From positions 1 to 30,546 of IMG/VR virus record IMGVR_UViG_3300025652_000328: a stretch of 30,546 nucleotides of DNA; one strand, written 5' to 3'. The position numbers and the translations under genes are program-made. The notes under the pieces are model-generated. The model had not been told where the DNA came from. It did not search any database and saw nothing but the letters and a program-made list of their open reading frames with translations. The stretch comes from a virus. Positions 23,445 to 30,546 of this stretch are shown piece after piece (position 1 is the stretch's first letter; every line of letters begins with the position of its first letter).

Positions 23445-25340
23445 TTAACCTTCACAGGCAATACATTCCACATCATCCAAACGAATGCGTGGGATTTTAG
23501 TGTTTACATTCTCTACGTTTCGTGCCGCATTAGTTCTAAAGTAATACAGCGATTTTAGTTTATTCATTCCATACCAGTGCACATCATTGACATACTGCAT
23601 ATACGTGTCGTGTATCTCTTGTGGCTCTGTACTCTTAGGCAGAGTAAAGAATAAATTAACCGATTGTGCTTGACAGATAAACTGTTGTCTTTGATATGCA
23701 TGTTCTACAATCCAGATTTGATTTATCTCATTAGCAGTTTTAAATATTTCTTTTTCTTTGTCATCTAAAATATCTAAGTGTTGTACTGAACCTTCGTTAG
23801 CCGATATATCTTTCCAGATATTCTCTAGCTCTGTGGCTTTAATCCCCTTAGATTTAAAAACCTTTTCGAGATACTTGTTCTTAACTTGATAACTACCTGA
23901 CAAAGTTTTATGAGTATAACAGTTAGCCCTGAAAGGCTCAATAGAAGGGGAAGTGCCACTACATATAATGCCACTACTAGCATTAGGAGCAATAGCCAAT
24001 AGGTTAGTATTCCGCTTACCTGTACCGTGAACATCTGGAGCTTCTCCCCTATCCAAGGCAAGTTCTTTAGTAGCTTGCGTGGCTCTAGCTTTGATAAAGG
24101 TGAACGCTTTATGGTTAAAGCCAGTTGCGAATATACCCTCGAAAGGAATGTTCCTAGATTGGAGGTATGCATGGAAGCCCATTGCACCCAGTCCAATGCT
24201 ACGTTCTCGATATGCTGAATACGCAGACTTAGTAAATCCTTCCTTTCCTTCTCTAATGTACTTTTGAAATCTTTTAAAATTTGCACTATAATCTCCTAGT
24301 TGTTCTGTGTCTACTGCGTTGTCAATATAATGTTGTAGTATATTGTCAAGCATGGTTACTAAATCTTGTATAAAGTTATCATCCTTTGACCACTCATCAA
24401 AGTGTTCAAGGTTTACAGATGACAAACAACATACGGCTGTTCGTTCTTCATTGGTAGGTAAAGTAATCTCAGAACAAAGATTGCTCTGCTGTATTTTTAA
24501 TCCTAAATCTTTTTGTGGTTTGGGTAAGTGCTCATTACATGTATCAATGTTTATCATGTAAGGCTCACCTGTCTCTGCTCTGGCATGAATAATCTGCCAC
24601 CATAAATCTCTAGCGTTTACTATCTTAACAGCCGTGTTAGATTTAGGGTCAATCAATCTCCAGTCTTCATCATTCTCAACAGATTTTAAAAATGCATTAG
24701 TAATGTTAATACCATTGTGTAGATTAAGATTCTTTCTGTTGATGTCACCACCTGATTCTTTACGCATGTTAATGAACTCTTCAATCTCTGGATGACTGAT
24801 GTCCATGTATGCGGCATAACTTCCTCGTCTTGTAGTGCCTTGATTAAAGGCTAACATCTGTGAGTCTACAACGTGGAGGAAAGGAATGCTTCCAGTAGAA
24901 CGAGAGCCATGAGAAGTTGAAATACCATTGCTCCTAATATCGCCCCAATATCCACCGATGCCTCCACCACTACTTGCGAGCCATACGTTCTCATCATAAT
25001 GAGCAGATAAACCACCCCTGCTGTCAGGAACATAATTGAGAAAACAACTGATAGGAAGCCCACGGCTTGTACCCCCGTTACTAAGTATAGGAGTACTGAA
25101 CATGAACCAACGAGAGGAAGAGTAGCTATAAAGTCTTTGAGCCAATTCAAAATCTGTTTCCCCTTTGTAGGTTGCTCCGTAGACGGAGGCTCTTGCGAAT
25201 GCTTCTTGTGCATGTGTTTCTTTCTCCCAAAAATATCTATCTTTTAATGTGTCAAGACTAAACTTATCAAATGTTTTTTCTTTGTCATAGTCTATCTCTA
25301 TTCCTAGATAAGGCTTCTTTCCTATCTTATCATCTACCAT
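23445..25340 (-). CDS. nrdA: Ribonucleotide reductase class I, large (catalytic) subunit (631 aa)
   Basis: Reduces ribonucleoside diphosphates with NrdB. Visible active-site elements: first redox Cys99 (LPISCF), the N287-C289-E291 set (NLCSEI), second redox Cys at 304/305 (AVCCLSSVNL), radical-transfer tyrosines Y599-Y600 (LYYFRT) and the C-terminal shuttle pair C626-x-x-C629 (CIACEG). There is no N-terminal ATP-cone, so dATP overall-activity inhibition is probably missing, a frequent phage trait. The ATG at 25340 is preferred over 25376: it has AAGGAT 7 nt upstream, the other has no SD, and it reduces the overlap with the preceding gene to 11 nt. Confidence 0.95.
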   Translation of the reverse strand: MVDDKIGKKPYLGIEIDYDKEKTFDKFSLDTLKDRYFWEKETHAQEAFARASVYGATYKGETDFELAQRLYSYSSSRWFMFSTPILSNGGTSRGLPISCFLNYVPDSRGGLSAHYDENVWLASSGGGIGGYWGDIRSNGISTSHGSRSTGSIPFLHVVDSQMLAFNQGTTRRGSYAAYMDISHPEIEEFINMRKESGGDINRKNLNLHNGINITNAFLKSVENDEDWRLIDPKSNTAVKIVNARDLWWQIIHARAETGEPYMINIDTCNEHLPKPQKDLGLKIQQSNLCSEITLPTNEERTAVCCLSSVNLEHFDEWSKDDNFIQDLVTMLDNILQHYIDNAVDTEQLGDYSANFKRFQKYIREGKEGFTKSAYSAYRERSIGLGAMGFHAYLQSRNIPFEGIFATGFNHKAFTFIKARATQATKELALDRGEAPDVHGTGKRNTNLLAIAPNASSGIICSGTSPSIEPFRANCYTHKTLSGSYQVKNKYLEKVFKSKGIKATELENIWKDISANEGSVQHLDILDDKEKEIFKTANEINQIWIVEHAYQRQQFICQAQSVNLFFTLPKSTEPQEIHDTYMQYVNDVHWYGMNKLKSLYYFRTNAARNVENVNTKIPRIRLDDVECIACEG

Positions 25341-25617
25341 TGTTTGAATCCTTATCAGTTGTGTTTCGTTGTACATACAAAGCTATTATAGCATAGTGTA
25401 TAATCTTAAGCAAGTCCATTTCAGATTTGCCACTCTTTTTTCCATACCTCATTGCATACTTCATGATGTTCCCAATACAAAAACCTTCTCCGTGTCCTGC
25501 ATCTAGTATCATATCAGTTGCTTGGTACTTACCGTTTGCATAGTGTTGGTCGTATGTTTGATTTACATATAGTATTATGTCCTTTATAATATCATCTTCT
25601 TTAAATTTATAGTTCAT
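25330..25617 (-). CDS. DUF3310-family protein (95 aa)
   Basis: A short protein found in many phages, sometimes annotated as nucleotide kinase-like but without proven activity. The family pattern is visible: YDQHYANGKYQATDMI (22-37), then GFCIGNIMKYAMRYGKK (45-61) and a final DLLKIIHYAI helix (68-77). The frame is open further upstream (to 25707), but the ATG at 25617 has a GGAA ribosome site just before it and removes a 101-nt overlap, leaving 11 nt with the endonuclease gene, the same overlap as at the nrdA start. The tail after residue 84 is polar. Confidence 0.82.
   Translation of the reverse strand: MNYKFKEDDIIKDIILYVNQTYDQHYANGKYQATDMILDAGHGEGFCIGNIMKYAMRYGKKSGKSEMDLLKIIHYAIIALYVQRNTTDKDSNNGR
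25348..25353 (-). promoter_or_regulatory. Shine-Dalgarno that decides the nrdA start
   Basis: On the minus strand AAGGAT stands 7 nt before the ATG at 25340. No comparable site precedes the in-frame ATG at 25376. Confidence 0.6.
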
Positions 25618-26044
25618 TGTTTTTCCATTCGTGAGGTAAACTTTCTTCGTTGTACCATCTAAAGTTATTAGTCTCAGCCCATTCAGCATGGGTGCGTTTA
25701 GTTCCATCTTTTCTTTTCTTTGCGGCTGGCATTGGTGCGAAAGGTTTTTGAAATAAGAATACTAATTCATAACCTTTTGGTAAAGCCTCCCTTATATGGA
25801 TGTACTTACTGTACTCTGCAAAGTCCCAGAACCTACCCTTTGCCTCAAGTAAGATTGTCTTACCTTTTATTTTCTTAACAAAGTCAGGTTCATACTTATG
25901 TCTAATTATATAATCAATGTTATCCCAATGATGCTTCCACTTTTTTAAGATGGTGTCATGCAGTGTGGCTTCCCAGATACTATCGTATCCTTTAGGGACA
26001 TTAACTTTTTTAGGTCGAGGTTTTCTCGGTACTCGTCTAGACAT
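25607..26044 (-). CDS. Endonuclease I, T7 gp3-like Holliday junction resolvase (145 aa)
   Basis: Cuts branched DNA before packaging and helps break down host DNA. The T7 endonuclease I active site (Glu20, Asp55, Glu65, Lys67) is matched by Glu25 (SIWEATL), Asp54 (YEPDFV), Glu67 and Lys69 (LLEAKGRFWD). Length equals T7 gp3 (149). The N terminus is very basic (SRRVPRKPRPKK), as expected for DNA binding; T7 endonuclease I is a domain-swapped dimer, which cannot be judged here. The ATG overlaps the exonuclease gene by 8 nt and has no clear SD, so it is probably coupled. Confidence 0.9.
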   Translation of the reverse strand: MSRRVPRKPRPKKVNVPKGYDSIWEATLHDTILKKWKHHWDNIDYIIRHKYEPDFVKKIKGKTILLEAKGRFWDFAEYSKYIHIREALPKGYELVFLFQKPFAPMPAAKKRKDGTKRTHAEWAETNNFRWYNEESLPHEWKNNEL

Positions 26045-26849
26045 CAGTAATAGAGGAGTCGTAGTTTTTAACTAGCTTCCAGTACTCAAGTATAGAGTTG
26101 AACATGTTAAGATGTCTGTCATGTGTTTCATCATCCCATTGATGACAAGCAATTAAACTTGTATCTTTCCTATCTACAAAGATAGAAATTCTCTGTGGAT
26201 TATCAACGCCACAACCTTGTGCATAAGCAGACAACTGCATACCGTGTTCATCGTATACTAATTTAGCAGGGTCTTTACCTTCTAAGTTATCCTTTGTTTT
26301 AAAGTCAACAAAGATGCCAGACTTAGAATATAAATCTATCTTACCACCATACCCTATGTCAGCACAAAAAGAATCTTCAGCTACCCATTCTTCATTAGGG
26401 AAATGCTCATCAAGATATTTCTTGATAACTTCATATGGCTCACTGGTAAACGTACCTAAGAAACCATTCTCAATTAAGTTATGGATTTGCGTACCTCTTT
26501 CGGCGGCTTGCTTACCAATCTTCTTAGAGTCTTCTTTACAACGGTAAACAAAAGCCTCGAATGATTCGTCTTCGTTACGTTCTAAAGTAAGTGCAGAGTT
26601 TAAAGCCTGATTAATCTTCCAGTTTTCAAGGGAAGGTTTAGCAATCATACCAAGGATAGTAGTAACAGAAGGAACTAAGTTTAGTTTCTTAGCATCTCTA
26701 AGTGTAGTGTTCCTTTCTTTACCGTTAGCTCCGATGATGGTATACATGGGTTCACCATCTTGTGCATACCAATGACCAGACTCAGCCGTGAATTTATTAT
26801 ATGTATCTAATTTAGATTTGTCAATAGGTTCTTTACTTTTCTTTGTCAT
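26037..26849 (-). CDS. RecB/Cas4-like PD-(D/E)XK exonuclease (270 aa)
   Basis: Predicted DNA exonuclease, possibly the functional counterpart of T7 gp6 in host DNA degradation and recombination. Motifs in order: substrate-site P60-S-V-T-T near the N terminus, H123 in RGTQIHNLIENG, D172 in GGKIDLYSKSG, D182-F-K184 in FVDFKTKD, and Q205-x-x-x-Y209 in MQLSAYAQG. This is the RecB-nuclease pattern. There are no Cys clusters for an Fe-S centre, unlike Cas4/AddB. A clear SD (AAGGAG) precedes the ATG; it overlaps both neighbours (8 and 17 nt). Confidence 0.85.
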   Translation of the reverse strand: MTKKSKEPIDKSKLDTYNKFTAESGHWYAQDGEPMYTIIGANGKERNTTLRDAKKLNLVPSVTTILGMIAKPSLENWKINQALNSALTLERNEDESFEAFVYRCKEDSKKIGKQAAERGTQIHNLIENGFLGTFTSEPYEVIKKYLDEHFPNEEWVAEDSFCADIGYGGKIDLYSKSGIFVDFKTKDNLEGKDPAKLVYDEHGMQLSAYAQGCGVDNPQRISIFVDRKDTSLIACHQWDDETHDRHLNMFNSILEYWKLVKNYDSSITDV

Positions 26850-27255
26850 TTTCTGACTCCTTGAATGCTTTAATCACATCCGATGAAAATAATTTTTGTA
26901 GATTAACGAGGAACATTTTACTAGCTTTGTGGTCTCCACCTGCTACAGTCTTAAATGTATCCAGTTTATCTACGATTGTTCTTAGCACATCTGTTTTAAA
27001 TACCAGTGTGCAGAACTCGTTGTCTCCTACACATAGATTATGAAACCAGTAGTCTGCTTCGGTAGCCTTAATACCTGACGGCTTACCCCAAGATTCATAT
27101 TCAATACAAATGTTACCTGTCTTTTGCCACATGTCTTTCTCAGACTTTACTTCTATCTTCTTATCAGTTAGCATCTCTGCTATCTTCTCTTCTCTGACTG
27201 TGCCATAAGCCAAATCTATATCAAACTTCTTCCTGTTCTCTTTAGTGGGTTTCAT
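26833..27255 (-). CDS. Putative small PD-(D/E)XK nuclease-like protein (140 aa)
   Basis: The core reads like a restriction-type nuclease fold: an N-terminal helix with acidic residues (FDIDLAYGTVREEKIAEML), then E35-V-K37 at the end of a strand (KKIEVKSEKD), followed by TGNICIEYE and a 'GKPSGI...TEADYWFH' segment, as in several small phage and archaeal resolvase-like enzymes. A conserved Asp upstream of E35 is not certain. The C-terminal 50 residues are Lys-rich helix. A good SD (GGAGAG) precedes the ATG. It overlaps the DNA polymerase end by 14 nt. It could be a second nuclease or a nuclease-fold accessory of the polymerase or helicase. Confidence 0.68.
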   Translation of the reverse strand: MKPTKENRKKFDIDLAYGTVREEKIAEMLTDKKIEVKSEKDMWQKTGNICIEYESWGKPSGIKATEADYWFHNLCVGDNEFCTLVFKTDVLRTIVDKLDTFKTVAGGDHKASKMFLVNLQKLFSSDVIKAFKESENDKEK

Positions 27256-28975
27256 ACCAGTTCTCTCCTATATTGTATTCTCCTGTTAAAGGACAACGCA
27301 TGTTATAATATTTACTTGCTTCTTCTATTGCTTCAACACCGAACACACCAACGCATTCGGCTTGTGATTCTTTTACTTCTATCTGCCACTCATCATGTAT
27401 GTTAGCTACAAACCTAGCATCGAGAGCATTGAGGCTCATCTTTTCTTGTAGGATTGTCATAGCTTTCTTCATCACGATTGCACCACCACCTTGTAGTAAA
27501 GTATTTAATGCGGCATGTTGACTACGTACATATATCTTTCTACCATCAAGACCTTTCAAGAAGCCACGTTCAGATGCTTTCTGAACTCTGTCCTTTAATA
27601 TCTTGAGTGACGGTAAGTTTTTAAGGAAGGTAGCCTTGAGTTTCTTACCTTGCTTTGCACCACCACCAGATATCGAACCTATCTTAGCATCACCTGCCCC
27701 ATACAAAAATGCATAGATGAATGTCTTCGATTCATTACGAGTCTTAAGTCCTGCTAACTCTTGATTCCTGCTGTGTATATCTCCATGTATAACCTCATCA
27801 ATATACTCTTGGTCATTCATGTAATGAGCTAACACTCTCAACTCTAATCCACTTGCATCTATACCTACTAACTTATAACCATCAGGTACTGTCCAACATG
27901 AACGACATTCCTTACCATAAGGGCTACCAGAGTTTGGAATCTGTGCCATGTTAGGACTACGGTGTGTCATTCTAGATGTGATTGTACCATTAGGATTAAC
28001 ATACCCATGTACTCTATCACCCTTGAGTTCATCTATCCAAGATGTAACCTGTGCTATACGCTTCTGATAAAGCAAGTAGTCTGCAATAAGTTTAGCTTCT
28101 CGTATGTGTTCAATCTTTTTAAGTGTACCCTCATCAACAATGGGCTGACCTGTCGGAGTAAATCTTTCAGGCTTCCACCCAAAGTCAATGAGGTACTCAC
28201 CTATTTGCTTACGGCTACCTAAGTTAAACTCAACTAACTTCTGTCTCATGAATGGTTTAACATTCTGTGTTTTAATACAGTTGTTATACTCATCATCTGT
28301 TAGTCCACGCTTTGATAGCTCACCATCTTTCCTGATGTAAGGTGTTACTATTTTCTCATCCATCATCTTAGGTTTGAATGTGTTGTGTACTTCTTCTTCT
28401 ACTTCAAACTGTTTGTCCTTGAGTTCTGCAAGCAACTCCATAGCTTTCTTAGTATCAAAGAAGAAACCATTCTTCTCTTGCTGTCGCATAATCTTAGCGA
28501 CCTTGTGCTCAAGACTGATTGAGTCTTCGCTAAACATCTTACCTTCTTTGAGTAAGTAATTGTATACAACTTCATTTAGCTTTACGTCTTGAACACAGTA
28601 GTCCAACATAGCAGGTGTATACTCATCAAAGGTTTCGGGTTGTTCTTGTTTAGCCATGCCAACACGCCACCCCCAAGTCTTCAAGCTATGTCCATTCTCA
28701 CGAACAGGGTTAAATAATCTTGACATAACTAATGTATCTTCTAACTTGTGTGTTACTGTAGCACCATGTAGTTTTTCTATTACTGGTATATCATAACCTA
28801 TAATGTTATGACCTATAAGTACTTCTGCATTCTCTAAGAATTTAATACCTTCTTCGATTTGCGTGTTGTCAAAAGTGTGTACTGCTCCACCCCACTCTTT
28901 AGCTACTATACAATGTATAACGGTAGGGTCTAAGCCATCAGCTTCAATGTCAAATATTATTTTAGAACTGTTCAT
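27242..28975 (-). CDS. T7-type family A DNA polymerase with 3'-5' exonuclease (577 aa)
   Basis: Replicates the phage genome. The exonuclease has D9/E11 (FDIEADG), N57 and D62 (GHNIIGYD) and Y126/D130 (LDYCVQD). The polymerase has VNPNGTITSR (326-335), motif A D373 (GIDASGLELR), motif B R413/K417/Y421/Y425 (KTFIYAFLYGAGD) and motif C H527-D528-E529. Wording is very near T7 gene 5. It is about 127 residues shorter than T7 (704), mostly before the thumb; whether the thioredoxin-binding loop survives (about 200-270) is unclear. The ATG at 28975 is chosen, not the earlier frame opening at 29041, because FDIEAD then starts at residue 8, as in T7, and AGGAGG lies upstream. It overlaps the helicase end by 14 nt. 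Confidence 0.96.
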   Translation of the reverse strand: MNSSKIIFDIEADGLDPTVIHCIVAKEWGGAVHTFDNTQIEEGIKFLENAEVLIGHNIIGYDIPVIEKLHGATVTHKLEDTLVMSRLFNPVRENGHSLKTWGWRVGMAKQEQPETFDEYTPAMLDYCVQDVKLNEVVYNYLLKEGKMFSEDSISLEHKVAKIMRQQEKNGFFFDTKKAMELLAELKDKQFEVEEEVHNTFKPKMMDEKIVTPYIRKDGELSKRGLTDDEYNNCIKTQNVKPFMRQKLVEFNLGSRKQIGEYLIDFGWKPERFTPTGQPIVDEGTLKKIEHIREAKLIADYLLYQKRIAQVTSWIDELKGDRVHGYVNPNGTITSRMTHRSPNMAQIPNSGSPYGKECRSCWTVPDGYKLVGIDASGLELRVLAHYMNDQEYIDEVIHGDIHSRNQELAGLKTRNESKTFIYAFLYGAGDAKIGSISGGGAKQGKKLKATFLKNLPSLKILKDRVQKASERGFLKGLDGRKIYVRSQHAALNTLLQGGGAIVMKKAMTILQEKMSLNALDARFVANIHDEWQIEVKESQAECVGVFGVEAIEEASKYYNMRCPLTGEYNIGENWYETH

Positions 28976-30546
28976 TGTCGAATGTTTCCTCCTCAGATAC
29001 TTCAAACAATCTACCAGTATCTGAATTATATCGGAGACCACAAGCCAATCCTGTGTCTCCAGTGTACCTAGATTTCAGTACACGAACCTTAGTGAGGTTA
29101 GCTTCTTCAGGGTTGCTTGCCTGTTGATTTCTCTCTAGTGCAATCACACAATCAGATAACTGTGCAATACCCTGTGAACCTTTGAGATGAGATAGGGATA
29201 CTTCGATACCCTGCTCATGTCCTTTATCTCCTGCGGCTCTTCGTAAGTGTGATACCAATATCATACCTACACCTGTCTCTTCTACCAGAGACCTCAAGCG
29301 ATTCATAAGCATGTCAATACCACGCCTCTCATCGCCTTCATGCAACACATTGACAAGCATATGTAAGTGGTCAACGATTACCCATTTACATTCACAACCT
29401 ACAATAATATATCTAAGCTTGGCAAAAATATCATCAATGTCGGTAGCACCTAAGTGTGAGTGAATGAATACTCTACCAGAAGGGATAGCCTTATCAAACA
29501 AACCCATGAGGTCATCGTCTGAATAATTCTTACGCTTCTCTGATAGATAGATTCTATCGTTAGCTTCGATGGATAAGATACCATCAGCAGTACGCAACCA
29601 GTTTTCTTCAAGGGCTACGATACCTACATTGTCATCTGTGTTTTTGATAAGCCAATGTTCTAACTCTCTAGTGACACTAGACTTACCAAGACCTGTGCCA
29701 CCTGTAAGTGTGACCAGTTCTCCTTTACGCATACCATAGAGCTTCTTGTTCAGTCCGTCCCAAGGATATGCAATGCTTTCTTTCTCTTCTCTATGTAGCC
29801 AGTCACCCTTTTGAGATGATAGCTCCATGATACCAGAAGGTGTGTATGTCTTAGAGTTCCACCATGCTTGGGTAAACTCTGTGAACTTCTTCTGCTTGAG
29901 CATTTCGTTGGCATCTTTGAAGCCGTTAGGGAATGACATGATTCTAGTTTTGTTAGGCTTGAGTATTTTAGCTACAGCTTTTGCCGCTTCTTTACCTGCC
30001 TTATCATTGTCAAAGCATAGTACTACATTGTCAAAGGATTCGACAAACTCTATGCTTTCCCTAACATCTTTGACTGCTGATGATGCACCACGCTTAACGG
30101 ATACCACTGCCCACTTACCTTGGAACAGTTCATCCACTGCCATAGCATCACACTCACCTTCAGTAATGGTTAGATACTTGCCACCTGTATTGCCATGTAG
30201 TTGTTCTCCAAACAAACCAGTGCCTTCAAATGTTCCATTGCAGGAAAAGTTTTTGTTCTCTACATATCGTGTCTTAGTACCAACCACCTCATTACCATTG
30301 AAGAATGGATAGATGTGTTGTACTACGTTATTGTTTCTGTCCTTGACAATCTTTACACCATACTTAGTTGCTGTCTTTTCAGAGATACCTCTGTCGGTTA
30401 GTGAACCATAAGCACCAGTATAGGATGTTAGGAATGTGTTGTCGGACTTGGGTTTTGTTTTCATATCAATCACTCTACCTGTAGCTTGACCTTCATAGTT
30501 TGTAAAAAAAGTATTACAACTAAAGCATTTTGCAGAGCCATTCTCA
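28962..30546 (-). CDS. T7 gp4-like primase-helicase, 5'-partial
   Basis: Makes primers and unwinds DNA at the phage fork as a ring hexamer. The frame remains open through the window edge: before the first possible start codon (GTG at 30473) lies GSAKCFSCNTFFTNYEG, which matches the second half of the T7 gp4 primase zinc ribbon (GHTFCYVCEKWTAG), so the gene begins beyond the window. Then come YGSLTDRGIS (primase N-terminal domain), the TOPRIM Glu motif TITEGECDAM and DxD motif CFDNDKAG, a linker, Walker A GGTGLGKSS, LEENW, Walker B WVIVDHLHM, SHLRR and the sensor-like GSQGIAQLSD...ALERNQQ segment. All match T7 gp4 in order. The acidic C-terminal tail ends EEETFDNEQF, aromatic last as in T7, where it contacts the polymerase. 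Confidence 0.95.
   Translation of the reverse strand, partial: ENGSAKCFSCNTFFTNYEGQATGRVIDMKTKPKSDNTFLTSYTGAYGSLTDRGISEKTATKYGVKIVKDRNNNVVQHIYPFFNGNEVVGTKTRYVENKNFSCNGTFEGTGLFGEQLHGNTGGKYLTITEGECDAMAVDELFQGKWAVVSVKRGASSAVKDVRESIEFVESFDNVVLCFDNDKAGKEAAKAVAKILKPNKTRIMSFPNGFKDANEMLKQKKFTEFTQAWWNSKTYTPSGIMELSSQKGDWLHREEKESIAYPWDGLNKKLYGMRKGELVTLTGGTGLGKSSVTRELEHWLIKNTDDNVGIVALEENWLRTADGILSIEANDRIYLSEKRKNYSDDDLMGLFDKAIPSGRVFIHSHLGATDIDDIFAKLRYIIVGCECKWVIVDHLHMLVNVLHEGDERRGIDMLMNRLRSLVEETGVGMILVSHLRRAAGDKGHEQGIEVSLSHLKGSQGIAQLSDCVIALERNQQASNPEEANLTKVRVLKSRYTGDTGLACGLRYNSDTGRLFEVSEEETFDNEQF
28988..28993 (-). promoter_or_regulatory. Shine-Dalgarno that supports the DNA polymerase start
   Basis: AGGAGG on the minus strand, 12 nt before the ATG at 28975 and inside the primase-helicase gene. 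The spacing is long, but no ribosome site precedes the alternative start at 29041. Confidence 0.5.

Noticed and set aside
23825-24286. 153-codon open frame on the minus strand inside nrdA
   Set aside because: Different frame of a clearly conserved nrdA; protein has no recognisable family and no ribosome site.
28976-29041. 22-residue N-terminal extension of the DNA polymerase
   Set aside because: T7-type polymerases start a few residues before the DIEA motif, and the extension lies entirely in the helicase coding region without a ribosome site.
30471-30473. GTG as start of the primase-helicase
   Set aside because: The frame continues upstream to the window edge with a CxxC zinc-ribbon half that matches T7 gp4.

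Overview
This window is part of a double-stranded DNA phage genome, almost certainly a marine, T7-like (podovirus-type) phage infecting a Gram-negative host. The evidence is a T7-type DNA polymerase, a T7 gp4-type primase-helicase and a T7 endonuclease I homologue, together with a phage ribonucleotide reductase, a GH24 lysozyme, a 3-TM holin and very large virion proteins. DNA is AT-rich and genes are packed end to end with 1-17 nt overlaps (TAATG, ATGA, TAGTG junctions); nowhere is there a gene-free stretch over 80 bases. No rRNA, tRNA, IS element or CRISPR was seen. Low GC and marine-type tail-fibre repeats fit a SAR11/SAR116-like or other marine proteobacterial host, but the host is inferred. 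Head, portal, terminase and RNA polymerase genes are not in the window.

Layout. (1) 1-3038, plus strand: 3' part of a repeat-containing tail fibre, then two small virion/accessory genes. (2) 3080-16016, plus: a GT-A glycosyltransferase, then a run of giant structural genes (1329, 394, 210, 790 and 1229 aa plus a 59-aa membrane protein with a GTG start). The last three large ones match the sizes and order of T7 internal core proteins gp14/gp15/gp16. (3) 16013-17458, plus: lysis-type genes (lysozyme, holin, two small membrane proteins). (4) 17460-22237, plus: an accessory cassette of bacterial type: CsgF, CsgG, a curlin-repeat protein, a FecR-domain protein, a 26-aa leader-like ORF and a CHASE2-class III nucleotide cyclase. 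(5) 22234-30546, minus strand and convergent: replication and nucleotide metabolism: primase-helicase (5' end off the window), DNA polymerase, a PD-(D/E)XK-like protein, a RecB-like exonuclease, endonuclease I, a DUF3310 protein, NrdA, NrdB and a small helical protein.

The notable part is region 4. CsgG is the outer-membrane curli secretion pore and CsgF its extracellular partner; the third gene encodes an exported protein with degenerate curlin repeats, so the phage seems to carry a reduced amyloid secretion line (no CsgE, CsgC or CsgD seen). It is followed by a periplasmic FecR protein and a membrane cyclase whose CHASE2 sensor faces the periplasm, which could couple an envelope or surface state to cAMP in the infected cell. 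Two downstream genes have their signal peptides encoded out of frame inside the 3' end of the gene before, so the cassette has been compacted into phage style and is unlikely to be a chance recent insertion. The cassette lies directly after the lysis genes in the same orientation, so late expression is likely. The minus-strand block is an ordinary T7-like replication module that takes host nucleotides (RNR, nucleases) into new phage DNA.
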